Shown here: one piece after another, positions 56,156 to 63,855 of the stretch
How the letters are laid out: every line of letters begins with the position of its first letter
How positions within the stretch are numbered: position 1 is the first letter of the stretch
Source: Bacteriovoracaceae bacterium
Lineage (GTDB): Bacteria > Bdellovibrionota > Bacteriovoracia > Bacteriovoracales > Bacteriovoracaceae
Assembly: GCA_025210745.1 (NCBI GenBank)
Contig: JAOARC010000047.1
Coordinates: 1 to 64,000, forward strand
Direction of reading: 5' to 3'
DNA: 64,000 bases
Position numbers and translations under genes: made by a program
The notes under the pieces: generated by a model
What the model was told of the DNA's origin: nothing
Databases searched by the model: none
The model's input: the letters and a program-made list of their open reading frames with translations, nothing else

Positions 56156-57397
56156 TCAAGTTCTTTTAACGCTAAATAAGAATAGGTTGTAATTATCAAA
56201 AAAACGATTTGTCCCAGCTAAAACATAATTAAAAACTGGTCTTTTTTCATGTATATAAAGTTCATTTTCAATAAGTTCGACCTGAAATCTTAAAGAAGAT
56301 AGCTTTTTTCCTTTTAGTTTTGGAGTTGCAATCATTCTCTTGTTAAGCGGATTTATCCATTTTCCCCTAGAGCTTTTAAATCCAAAATGAAGATGTGGCC
56401 CAGTAACTCTTCCCGTTGCACCAACTGTTCCAATCGCTTGATGAACTCTAACCCACTGTCCTATTTTTACACTTCTTTTATCAAGATGATAATAATAAGA
56501 TGAAGAGCCATCTGAGTGCCTAATAGCAACCTTATTACCAGCATAAATACTATAACCGGAAATAATAACTTTTCCCGGGGCAACAGCACGAACCTTAGTC
56601 CCCTTTTTTGCTCTTAAGTCTATACCCGAATGCATTTTTCTTTTTCCCGTAACAGGATGAATTCTATAGCCAAAACCAGACCTTATGTGTAGCTTTTTAA
56701 GTGGATATCTAAGAGCTGAATTTATTAACGCAAGACCATCCTTTGTATAATGTGCATTATAAGTTGATCCCAATTCATCATTAAAATAATAGCTCTTGTG
56801 ATTTCCCGCAACTTTTCCCTTATACGAAATATAGAGTATTTTTGTCTCTATAATTTTATTTTTAAAATATCTATCTTTTAAAAGAATATTATAAGTGTCT
56901 GTTTGACGAGTGCTCGTTCTAAAGTTTACTTTACACGATAAGACTTGAATTACTTCATTTGCAATAGCGGAAGATAAACCTTGTTTTTTCAGACTATTTG
57001 TAAGGATAGAATCTCTTCCTAAGTTCCCTCTTACCAATCTCTTCTTCCAAAAAGTTGGCTTACTGATAAATTGATAAATCCATTTGTCTTTTTTTCTCTT
57101 AACTTGATGAATATCAGAAGGTTTTTGAGAGTAAGAAAACTCTATTACTCTCAGCCCCTCTAGTTTAACACTAATCTGATCACCAGCTTTTAATTTTGAA
57201 AACTCAACATAATCTCTTAGGCTATTTATAATTTCTAAAGACTGTTCATTATCAATCGAAATACTTTTTAAGGCTTGATACAAGCCCTGACCAGATTTAA
57301 CTCTATCTGTTTTATAAATTATGGAGTCTAATCCATATGTATAATTAAATATAGAAAATATAATAAATATAAGCATATGATACTTAATAAATAGCAT
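56156..57397 (-). CDS. Exported M23 peptidoglycan endopeptidase
   Basis: 413 residues. An N-terminal hydrophobic signal (about 5-22), a LysM/OapA-like region, then a C-terminal LytM domain with zinc ligands His256 and Asp260 (MHSGIDLRAKKG), His304 (YYYHL) and His337 (GPHLHFG). The block GFGYRIHPVTGKRKMHSGID is standard for active M23B enzymes. It cleaves peptide cross-links in peptidoglycan, either for own growth like MepM or for attack on prey wall. It is 51 bases downstream of no gene on its strand, so it likely has its own promoter. Confidence 0.9.
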   Translation of the reverse strand: MLFIKYHMLIFIIFSIFNYTYGLDSIIYKTDRVKSGQGLYQALKSISIDNEQSLEIINSLRDYVEFSKLKAGDQISVKLEGLRVIEFSYSQKPSDIHQVKRKKDKWIYQFISKPTFWKKRLVRGNLGRDSILTNSLKKQGLSSAIANEVIQVLSCKVNFRTSTRQTDTYNILLKDRYFKNKIIETKILYISYKGKVAGNHKSYYFNDELGSTYNAHYTKDGLALINSALRYPLKKLHIRSGFGYRIHPVTGKRKMHSGIDLRAKKGTKVRAVAPGKVIISGYSIYAGNKVAIRHSDGSSSYYYHLDKRSVKIGQWVRVHQAIGTVGATGRVTGPHLHFGFKSSRGKWINPLNKRMIATPKLKGKKLSSLRFQVELIENELYIHEKRPVFNYVLAGTNRFFDNYNLFLFSVKRT

Positions 57398-57495
57398 TCT
57401 ATTAATTATATTTCAAACTTAGATGCAAAGAAACTTTGTAATTTAAGCTACTTAGTTCATATTCAGTATTTTCTAGCTAGAAAAAATCTTTTTAG

Positions 57496-57741
57496 TTATT
57501 CTGTATCAAATTCTTGATATACGATATTTTCTTTATCTATTTTACTTGCTAGTACTTTTTTCTTCGTACTTAATTTTATTTTTGATTTAAGCAGTTCAAT
57601 TTCTCTTGCCAGTTTTATAGCTGTACAAAAAGCTGGGTCTGCAGAGTTTTTATAACAGCTAGTTACTTTTTTTACAACATCTGAAGAGAACGAACTAAAG
57701 CTTCCAACAATAACTAAATATGTAATTAACTTTTTTATCAT
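57496..57741 (-). CDS. Small exported protein, unknown
   Basis: 81 residues. Signal peptide (IKKLITYLVIVGSFSSFSS) followed by a short helical mature part with two Cys (TSCYKNSADPAFC). A ribosome site (AAGGAG) precedes the ATG. It lies 14 bases after the leucine-rich repeat gene and is probably cotranscribed with it. The family is not recognised. Confidence 0.65.
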   Translation of the reverse strand: MIKKLITYLVIVGSFSSFSSDVVKKVTSCYKNSADPAFCTAIKLAREIELLKSKIKLSTKKKVLASKIDKENIVYQEFDTE

Positions 57742-57755
57742 TTATCAACTCCTTA

Positions 57756-58856
57756 TTAATCACGAGAATAAACATCACATTTCATATCAACCTCAAAAGC
57801 TTCTTCTCCAAGATTTGTAATCCCATTAGCTGGTAAAAGAACTCTATCAATAGGATTACAAGCAAATGCTCTCTTACTTACAACTGTTTCACTACTTTGA
57901 AGCTCTATTTTTCTAAGCTTATTATAGCTAAAAGCCTCAGCCCCAATATAAGCAACATTGTTAGGGATATTAATGCTAATCAATTTATTAAACTGAAAAG
58001 CTCTATCATCAATAATTGCAACACTACTTGGAATTTCAAGACTTGTGATTTCATTACCTGAAAAAGCATACTGACCAATATAACTGACACTCTTAGGAAT
58101 TTTTAAATCTCTAATTTTGTTATTGTAAAAAGTAAACCTTTTAATTTTCTTTAGTTTGTTAGGTAAAACAACTTTTTTGAGACGGTTTTCATTAAAAGCT
58201 GAATCTTTAATTATAAGAACACTATTGGGAATTAATATACTTGTAAGCCTATTCCCTCTAAAAGCCTGCTGACCAATACTTATAACACTATCAGGAATAA
58301 TAACACTGTCTAACATATTAAAAGCAAAAGTAAAATCATCAATTTTTGTAATACGATTAGAGATTTTAGCATCTTTTAGATAATTACCACTGAAGGCATA
58401 TTCTCCAATTGTTGTAACACTATTAGGAATAATAATTTCAGTAAGCTCATTATGAGCAAAAGCATATCTGCCGATCGATACTAATGTATTTGGAAGCTCT
58501 ATACTTGAAAGGTTAGACAGTCTAAATGCATGCTCACCTATCGATTGTATATTTTTAGACATCTTAACTTTCATCTTCTTGTCACTACAATCATAAAAAG
58601 CATAATCTCCAATTCTTGTAACAGTATCAGGAATTATAATTCTAGTAAGATTTGTATACATAAAAGCTCTTTTGCCAATTCCTTTAATTAAATTTCCGTC
58701 AATTAGTTTAGGGATTTTGACCTCTTTATCCTCGCATATATACTTTGTTATAATGCCATCGTCTTGCTCAAAACATTTTTCATTTATTGCAAAAGTAGAA
58801 GTAGTTATAATCATTAAAAAGCAAAAAATAAGTAAAGGTATTTTTAAACTCATCAT
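57756..58856 (-). CDS. Exported BspA-type leucine-rich repeat protein
   Basis: 366 residues. Signal peptide (SLKIPLLIFCFLMIITTSTFA), a short Cys-bearing cap, then about twelve LRR_5 repeats of mostly 22 residues with consensus V.TIGEYAFSGN.LT.I.IPNS, and a capped C-terminus. Such repeats form an extended solenoid used for binding proteins or surfaces outside the cell. Cysteines at both ends may cap the solenoid by disulphides. It could mediate adhesion to other cells; the ligand is unknown. Confidence 0.9.
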   Translation of the reverse strand: MMSLKIPLLIFCFLMIITTSTFAINEKCFEQDDGIITKYICEDKEVKIPKLIDGNLIKGIGKRAFMYTNLTRIIIPDTVTRIGDYAFYDCSDKKMKVKMSKNIQSIGEHAFRLSNLSSIELPNTLVSIGRYAFAHNELTEIIIPNSVTTIGEYAFSGNYLKDAKISNRITKIDDFTFAFNMLDSVIIPDSVISIGQQAFRGNRLTSILIPNSVLIIKDSAFNENRLKKVVLPNKLKKIKRFTFYNNKIRDLKIPKSVSYIGQYAFSGNEITSLEIPSSVAIIDDRAFQFNKLISINIPNNVAYIGAEAFSYNKLRKIELQSSETVVSKRAFACNPIDRVLLPANGITNLGEEAFEVDMKCDVYSRD

Positions 58857-58948
58857 TCATTCCCCAATCAAATTTAATTTAACGCAGCTTAATACAGAGA
58901 TCTTTAAAATAGTAAAAAAAATAGAATTATTAAAAAGAGCGAGTTGAT

Positions 58949-59467
58949 TTACCAGATAAACTTAAGGCTTTTTGCTTTATTATTAAACTTTTTAACTAAC
59001 TGCCCATAAAGATATGATTCTCCACGATTTTTAGGGCCCCACATAACACGTAAATCAAGTTGATTATTATTTAATTTTTTAACCTCAATATGATCCCAAT
59101 ATTCACACGGTTTGTCCCAATAGCATAATCTATCCATTGCATGTATTCTATCTTTAGAAATCTTTCCCATTCTACTATCGTACATCCATAACTCATTATC
59201 GAGTTTTTCATAATCGACTTTAAAACCAAGGTAGTTTATACCTTCACTTCCAACACATTTTAATGAATCTGAAGTAAAATTTTCCTGTGGTTCGATGACT
59301 ACACTCGTATTGGATATCTCAATCTCTATCCTAACGGAATTACATTTATATATTGACTCTACTCCATTTTCAATTTCTACATAAGTTAAATCTCCAGTCC
59401 AAACTCCATCCATTGAATAAGCTGTAAAAGTACTAACAAGACTTAAAATCAATATTGTTTTTTTCAT
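58949..59467 (-). CDS. Exported beta-rich protein, unknown
   Basis: 172 residues. Signal peptide MKKTILILSLVSTFTAYS. The mature part starts with DGVWTGDLTYVE and continues with alternating strands and four Cys (YKCNSV, LKCVGSEG, LCYWDKPCEYWDH), like a small lipocalin or jelly-roll-like barrel. No family is recognised. It lies 25 bases after the gene at 59493, in the same orientation, so it is probably the third gene of the TIGR02147-led operon. Confidence 0.68.
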   Translation of the reverse strand: MKKTILILSLVSTFTAYSMDGVWTGDLTYVEIENGVESIYKCNSVRIEIEISNTSVVIEPQENFTSDSLKCVGSEGINYLGFKVDYEKLDNELWMYDSRMGKISKDRIHAMDRLCYWDKPCEYWDHIEVKKLNNNQLDLRVMWGPKNRGESYLYGQLVKKFNNKAKSLKFIW

Positions 59468-59492
59468 AAACTATCTCCTTCTATTTATAGAT

Positions 59493-60782
59493 TTAATTTT
59501 CTTTCCACATAATACCAACAAACTCTTTTACTTCTTCTCTATCGAAGAACATAACCTCTTTGGAAATCAACAAAGAAGTAATCTCCCTTGCCTTTTTAGA
59601 AAAATATTTTTTACAATTAAAACACCATCTACTTTTATAAAGTAAAGACTCAACTACTGCATCATGTATAATTATTGCAGCTCGACTGTTTTCATCTAGA
59701 GCATTCCAAATATCTTTATTTATTATTGTACTTTTGCTATAACTATAATCTTGATAAAAGTGAGCTATTACTCCTTCTAGTCGACAATTTTTAGAACTCA
59801 CTACCATTTGTTCAAAAAGGTTTAGCTCTATATTAATATCTGATATCTGCTTTATTCTATTGTCAAAACTCTTTATATAAAATGTTAAATTATCAATTAG
59901 CTTAAAGTCCTTTAAAAATGATAGTCTCTTAACAAGACTTATTGCCCTATCTTTAGATGATCTGATATCTTCTCCATCTAATATCATATTAAAATCACTT
60001 AAATAACTTCCTTGAGTTATATCAAATGCTTTTGCCGAAATAATTTGATTGCCATCACGACAAACAAGAGCATAATTAGTATAGTTATCTTGAACTTCCA
60101 CAAATCTTTGATGCCTCGATCCTCTTTTTATAATAAAATCATCTAAAGAAAGTCGTGTAGAGCTTAATAAATTTATATATTCGACTTTAGTAAATGTTTC
60201 AAACTCCTCAGAAGATAAGATTGAATTATAACGTCTTGTTAAAACTGAGTCTGTTGTATGAGAATAGCTTAACGCCTCTCTGTAAAATATTTCATGCAAA
60301 ACAAGACCTGCTTTAACTTTTAAAGGTGCTATATCCCACAAATCTTTATTGATAATATATCTTTTTTCCCAAGAAAAAGGCTTCGTGCGTTGATAGGCAA
60401 CTTGTTGAACTCCACAGTTCTTTTTGAAAAATAGATGAAAAGAATCCTTCACATCATAAAATGTAACATTAGAAATAAATTTCGTTTCCTGAAAGAATGT
60501 TTTATACCATGTCAGATACATCTGATATCGATTTAAATCAAACTTCTTTACTCTATCTAATACATGATAAACCATCTCATCTAGAGATTCTGTTTCATCA
60601 CCGAAGTTAGCAAAAGCATTCCTTAGTACCTCTCCTTCATAATAATCGAGAAGGTTCACACTTTGAATTACTCCATCTTGCTTACAGATAACAAAGTCAC
60701 CACCATTACCTCTTTCTAGTCCAGCCAATGATTGATTTTGTAAACAAGTAAATAAAATAATAAGCATAATTATTTTTTTCAT
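59493..60782 (-). CDS. Exported protein with internally duplicated domain
   Basis: 429 residues. Signal peptide (KKIIMLIILFTCLQNQSLA), then GNGGDFVICK. The two halves repeat the same order of blocks: GGDFVICKQDGVIQS / YALVCRDGNQIIS, then a DR(V/A) helix, SNVTFYDVKDS / DNLTFYIKSFD, KNCGVQQVAYQR / KNCRLEGVIAHF, YIINKDLWD / TIINKDIWN, and VLHEIFYREAL / IIHDAVVESLL. It is thus a tandem duplication of a domain of about 200 residues. Only the first half keeps HE near its end. The family is not recognised. Its ATG overlaps the stop of the TIGR02147 gene by 4 bases. Confidence 0.72.
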   Translation of the reverse strand: MKKIIMLIILFTCLQNQSLAGLERGNGGDFVICKQDGVIQSVNLLDYYEGEVLRNAFANFGDETESLDEMVYHVLDRVKKFDLNRYQMYLTWYKTFFQETKFISNVTFYDVKDSFHLFFKKNCGVQQVAYQRTKPFSWEKRYIINKDLWDIAPLKVKAGLVLHEIFYREALSYSHTTDSVLTRRYNSILSSEEFETFTKVEYINLLSSTRLSLDDFIIKRGSRHQRFVEVQDNYTNYALVCRDGNQIISAKAFDITQGSYLSDFNMILDGEDIRSSKDRAISLVKRLSFLKDFKLIDNLTFYIKSFDNRIKQISDINIELNLFEQMVVSSKNCRLEGVIAHFYQDYSYSKSTIINKDIWNALDENSRAAIIIHDAVVESLLYKSRWCFNCKKYFSKKAREITSLLISKEVMFFDREEVKEFVGIMWKEN

Positions 60783-61564
60783 AACATTTCCTTTGATGTT
60801 AATGGATGCAATTGTATATTTAAGTTATACACAGACTTTTTTTCTCCACTTTCTAAAAACTCACATAGTTCCTTTCTAAATTTTGCAATTCTTCTTTTTG
60901 CCTCTGGTATTTTCTTAGGATCGATAGCCATTGTCATAGAAGTGATATCTCTTTGTTCAACTGAGTATTCATCTAAAGAGTTCATTGCTTGCTGAAGCGA
61001 TTGCTTATGTGAGTTTCGTAGTGCCATCGATGGAAAGTCGGTTTCAGTTTTAAAGTTATTATCAATAGCTTCATAATGACCAGTAACTTCTTTAACTAAA
61101 CATAGCTTTTTTAATACTACAAGTGCATGCTCAACAGTATTTAAATCTAAATTCAAGTGTTTTGATATCCAAGTAGAGCTTTTTTTTTCATGAGAAATTT
61201 GAAGAGAAGCCAAAATAGCAAAATAGTACCATTCACTTATTATATCAAAAGTCGACATACAAACATTTTGATATTTTGCAATTGTTTTTAAATACTTTTG
61301 AGCTTCTAGCCTAACTTTTTTTCTCTTTGCATGCTCTTTTTCAACATATAGTAAAAATAACTCTTTCTCATTTCCACGAAGACCTATTTTTTGAGCACAG
61401 ACTAAAGCCTTTTCTAACGACAATCCTTTCTTATTTGCCATGACGTTGCTTAGCTGGGATGCACTTAAATTTAAATCTCTTGCAAAAGCTCTTAATGTAT
61501 AAAGCTTATTCAAGCTTTTTCTATTCTTAAATTCACAAGAAAGAATATCTCTATAACTTTTCAT
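60779..61564 (-). CDS. TIGR02147 family regulator
   Basis: 261 residues, the usual length. The N-terminal helix-turn-helix-like part YTLRAFARDLNLSASQLSNVM and the later block ISEWYYFAILASLQI plus WISKHLNLDL (winged helix) are typical of TIGR02147, a family common in Bdellovibrio-like bacteria and Fibrobacter. The C-terminal DITSMTMAIDPKKIPEAKRRI also fits. It is first in an operon with two exported proteins, coupled by a 4-base overlap. A direct repeat lies in its promoter and the transcript may be nearly leaderless. Confidence 0.88.
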   Translation of the reverse strand: MKSYRDILSCEFKNRKSLNKLYTLRAFARDLNLSASQLSNVMANKKGLSLEKALVCAQKIGLRGNEKELFLLYVEKEHAKRKKVRLEAQKYLKTIAKYQNVCMSTFDIISEWYYFAILASLQISHEKKSSTWISKHLNLDLNTVEHALVVLKKLCLVKEVTGHYEAIDNNFKTETDFPSMALRNSHKQSLQQAMNSLDEYSVEQRDITSMTMAIDPKKIPEAKRRIAKFRKELCEFLESGEKKSVYNLNIQLHPLTSKEML

Positions 61565-61571
61565 GCTCAGA

Positions 61572-61599
61572 CACTATAAAGATGTAAACCTGATGTAAA
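61572..61599 (-). promoter_or_regulatory. Promoter with 11-bp-spaced direct repeat upstream of TIGR02147 gene
   Basis: GATGTAAA occurs at 61581-61588 and 61592-61599, an 11-base period that puts both copies on one DNA face. Read on the minus strand, the outer copy holds TTTACA as a -35 box, with TATAGT as -10 at 61577-61572 and a 16-base spacer. Transcription would begin near 61565, so the message has almost no leader. Confidence 0.6.
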
Positions 61600-61620
61600 G
61601 AAACAAGAGTATTTATTGTT

Positions 61621-61861
61621 ATCCAAGGATGTGTGCGCCGCAACACAACCTTGGAATGCCATACTATTACCACCTATAAGGATATAGGGTCGATAGCATT
61701 TCTCTTCTAAGCAACTTTCACTCTCAGCAAAAACTGAGATACTTCTTAAGATTCATAGTTCAGGTAATAGTTTTTCACTCCTTATCTCCATTTTAAAACT
61801 ACTATTTCTTTAGTCTAAGCTTCTGAGAATTCAACACACCATCCTCGTCGGATGGTTTTTT
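61621..61861 (+). ncRNA. Candidate structured RNA with intrinsic terminator
   Basis: No ORF of note. On the plus strand a series of hairpins is visible. CCAAGG/CCTTGG (61623-61628/61649-61654) has an inner TGTGT/ACACA. AATGC/GCATT (61655-61659/61696-61700) encloses CCTATA/TATAGG (61673-61678/61683-61688). TCTCAG/CTGAGA (61722-61727/61734-61739) follows. The stretch ends in the terminator at 61838. I find no motifs of RNase P RNA, tmRNA, SRP RNA or a tRNA. The strand and RNA nature are inferred from the terminator and the lack of any plus-strand gene nearby. The 5' end is not defined. Confidence 0.5.
61838..61861 (+). terminator. Intrinsic terminator without an upstream gene
   Basis: ACCATCC (61838-61844) and GGATGGT (61850-61856) with a 5-base loop, followed by a T run to 61861. 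No plus-strand coding gene precedes it within the preceding 7 kb. Confidence 0.88.
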
Positions 61862-62015
61862 AAAACCGTTTATATTTTATTTCTACGTCTTTATAAAAAT
61901 TATCGAAATCCGTAATTTTTAAAGCGATCTTTCTTGATCAAATTGAATTTTATTTTTTAAACCTGAACTTTTTTGAACTCAGATCTCTTATTTAATTAGT
62001 ATTTAAGTTTTGAGC
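61862..62015. other. AT-rich spacer
   Basis: Nothing recognisable between the terminator at 61838 and the stop of the exported protein gene at 62016, apart from short AT-rich runs. Confidence 0.6.
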
Positions 62016-62456
62016 CTAACTGTTGCAAGCATCAATTTTTTCTAGTGCTTCAACAAAACTATCTTCTTCACTTCTTGGCCATCTAAGTTCTGTGTATTCT
62101 TGTTCACTTCCAAAATAAAATCTTCTCCCTTTTACTTCAATAGAAATATCTCCATTTTCCTGCTCTATTTTATAATTAAAATCTTCACGCATTTTTCTCA
62201 TCCCAAGGAACAATGCTTCTTTAACACCTCCAATAATGACATAAGGAAATGCCTTTTTTAATTTAGTAACTTCTCGAGATAGCACATTCTTTGACCTCTC
62301 ATCATAAATATATCCTTTCTCTAGATCAAGAGCTCTTATTGCTCCTATTCTATCCATTCTTGCTTTTAAATATTTTTGATCAATTCTATAAGTACAATCT
62401 GAAGCAAATGTCGAAATGCTACCTAGTGCCAATAATTCTATCAACAATTTTTTCAT
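62016..62456 (-). CDS. Small exported protein, unknown
   Basis: 146 residues from the ATG at 62456, which follows AAGGAG by 8 bases; the frame extends further upstream but the signal peptide begins here. Signal peptide MKKLLIELLALGSISTFA, then SDCTYRIDQKYLKARMDRIG and a mixed helix/strand domain with VKGRRFYFGSEQEYTELRW. Cys residues near both ends of the mature chain may pair. No family is recognised. Its signal peptide is almost identical to those of the genes at 44249, 62515 and 62943. Confidence 0.72.
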   Translation of the reverse strand: MKKLLIELLALGSISTFASDCTYRIDQKYLKARMDRIGAIRALDLEKGYIYDERSKNVLSREVTKLKKAFPYVIIGGVKEALFLGMRKMREDFNYKIEQENGDISIEVKGRRFYFGSEQEYTELRWPRSEEDSFVEALEKIDACNS

Positions 62457-62514
62457 ATTTTTTCTCCTTGAGCTTTCACTCATAAACCTAATATTTTAAG
62501 TTCAATGTTATTTT

Positions 62515-62923
62515 TTAAAATAAATGATTGTATAAAACTCCAACAGTTAAAGAAACATTCACTCCAACACCTGTTTCTAAAATAACACAAAGACCATTAT
62601 CTCCATAATAAGTGCTAAGAGCGAATCCTGTTCCGACAATCATTTTTGCGAACAGAGCTTAATATGATTTCATCTACAAGTTCAAAGTCTCTATTTTTAA
62701 GCGCTTTTTTTAAAGCATGATTTTTTCTTAAGTTATTTTTTAACAATTTAATGCTCTTTTTAGCACCTTCAATAAGTTCTCCATCAACTTCCTTAATTAC
62801 ATCATACGAGGCTTTCGCTACTTGCTTCAACTCTTTTCGAGTTAATTGAATTTCATTACTAGTAAAATTTGCAAATGTAGAAATACTTCCTAATACGAGT
62901 AATCCAACTAATAATTTTTTCAC
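62515..62923 (-). pseudogene. Small exported protein gene with frameshift
   Basis: It starts at GTG 62923 (AGGAGG 4 bases upstream) with signal peptide VKKLLVGLLVLGSISTFA. The first frame stops at 62615 after ...SSVRKND. From an A5 run near 62650, the next frame gives MIVGTGFALSTYYGDNGLCV and LETGVGVNVSLTVGVLYNHLF to a TAA at 62515-62517, clearly coding in style (Gly/Val strands). One base lost or gained in the A run explains both. It could be a pseudogene, a sequencing error or programmed frameshifting. Confidence 0.7.
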
Positions 62924-62942
62924 AAATCCTCCTAAAAACCTT

Positions 62943-63353
62943 TTAGTTAAAATAACTAAAATCAAACTTCTTCATTTTTCTTAAAAATTTTCTAAATGCT
63001 CTTTTTCTCGAAACTCTATCTGATCTATTTGTTCTTTGTGATACTCCAAGGCGAATTGCTTTCCCGGCAGCTGTAGCGCTAACAGAAAGTACAACACTGT
63101 CACCTCTTGTATCATATAGATAAACTTCACTTTCAGTCCCATTTTCCTGGTGTCCTGCTCCAGGATACCAAGTGTATGAATGAAGTAATATTATAAAGTC
63201 ACTCTCTTCAGAGTCAGCTACAACAGTACAATCTTTTTCATAAATCAATTCCATTAACTCGTATCCAGACACTCCATGCAAGAAAACCTTACAATCATTG
63301 GCAAAGCTTGAAACACTTCCAAGCAATAATACTGCAATCAATAGTTTTTTCAT
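62943..63353 (-). CDS. Small exported protein, unknown
   Basis: 136 residues. Signal peptide MKKLLIAVLLLGSVSSFA, then NDCKVFLHGVSGYELMELIY with a second Cys (KDCTVV), an aromatic loop (SYTWYPGAGHQENG), strands (SEVYLYDTRGDSVVLSVSA) and a basic tail (SRKRAFRKFLRKMKKF). An AAGGAG ribosome site precedes the ATG. The layout resembles small exported proteins that sense or bind the envelope, but no family is recognised. It lies 20 bases upstream of the frameshifted gene and is probably in one operon with it. Confidence 0.72.
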   Translation of the reverse strand: MKKLLIAVLLLGSVSSFANDCKVFLHGVSGYELMELIYEKDCTVVADSEESDFIILLHSYTWYPGAGHQENGTESEVYLYDTRGDSVVLSVSATAAGKAIRLGVSQRTNRSDRVSRKRAFRKFLRKMKKFDFSYFN

Positions 63354-63376
63354 TATATGCTCCTTTAGCCCTTTGA

Positions 63377-63855
63377 GCTCAGTTAAGTAAGTACTACAAA
63401 GAATATAGTGCAGTGCAGCTCAAAATAGTAAGAAAAATAGGATTATTTAAGAAAACAGATTCATTCACAAAATGGTTCTTCTCAGTCGAGAGTCTTACTA
63501 TTACCCATAAGTCTATTTTTAACAGCTTAGCTCTGAGAGATTTAGAAAATTTAAGCTTCAAAAGAAGCGTCTTATTGTCAAGAGCGTCATAAAGAGCATC
63601 AATATTAGCCCTGACAATTTGATTCAAATTAATGTTTGGACTCAGGAGAATAAGAATAAAGATCAAAGAAACACTGGTGATGAAAAAGGGGTCATACTCC
63701 CTTTTCTTAAAGCTGGAAGGACACTAGGCTTAACTAATACGTCTGGTGGTGGAAGGCAAAAAAAAATGCTGAGATCGAAACCCTTGTGACCGAGGGTTCG
63801 TCCAGCATTGCAGTTGGTGGAAGTGTCGTTAATCGGCTAACCTTCGAATATCATT
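63377..63855 (+). pseudogene. Decayed coding sequence, possibly recombinase C-terminus
   Basis: Three plus-strand frames in succession look coding. From 63377: ALRDLENLSFKRSVLLSRAS, preceded by SVESLTITHKSIFNS. From about 63545: LQKKRLIVKSVIKSINIS, then DNLIQINVW and GVILPFLKAGRTLGLTN. From 63762: NAEIETLVTEGSSSIAVGG, then VVNRLTFEYH and TAA at 63853-63855. The block 'KKRLIVKSVIKSINISPDNLIQINVW' style, split here for length, recalls the tail of large serine recombinases. At least two frameshifts are needed. GC rises in the last 150 bases. The identification is tentative. Confidence 0.4.
63757..63809 (-). terminator. Hairpin with T run on the minus strand
   Basis: AATGCTG (63765-63771) and CAGCATT (63803-63809) enclose CGAA.CCCT (63776-63784) paired with AGGGTTCG (63793-63800). 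On the minus strand the stem is followed by a run of T (63766-63758), the form of an intrinsic terminator for something entering from beyond the right edge. It overlaps the decayed plus-strand coding sequence, so it could also be coincidental. Confidence 0.35.

Noticed and set aside
57756-58856. Tandem repeat DNA considered as a CRISPR-like array
   Set aside because: The repeats are imperfect, coding and in frame; they encode leucine-rich repeats.
63394-63666. 90-residue minus-strand ORF starting MIFILILLSPNINLN
   Set aside because: It lacks a ribosome site and a convincing signal peptide, and lies antisense to the decayed plus-strand coding sequence, whose residue patterns look more protein-like.
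63765-63809. Hairpin considered as an integron attC site or tRNA-like element
   Set aside because: No proper R'/R'' core pair (GTTRRRY with matching RYYYAAC) flanks it and it cannot fold as a tRNA; the T run on the minus strand fits an intrinsic terminator better.
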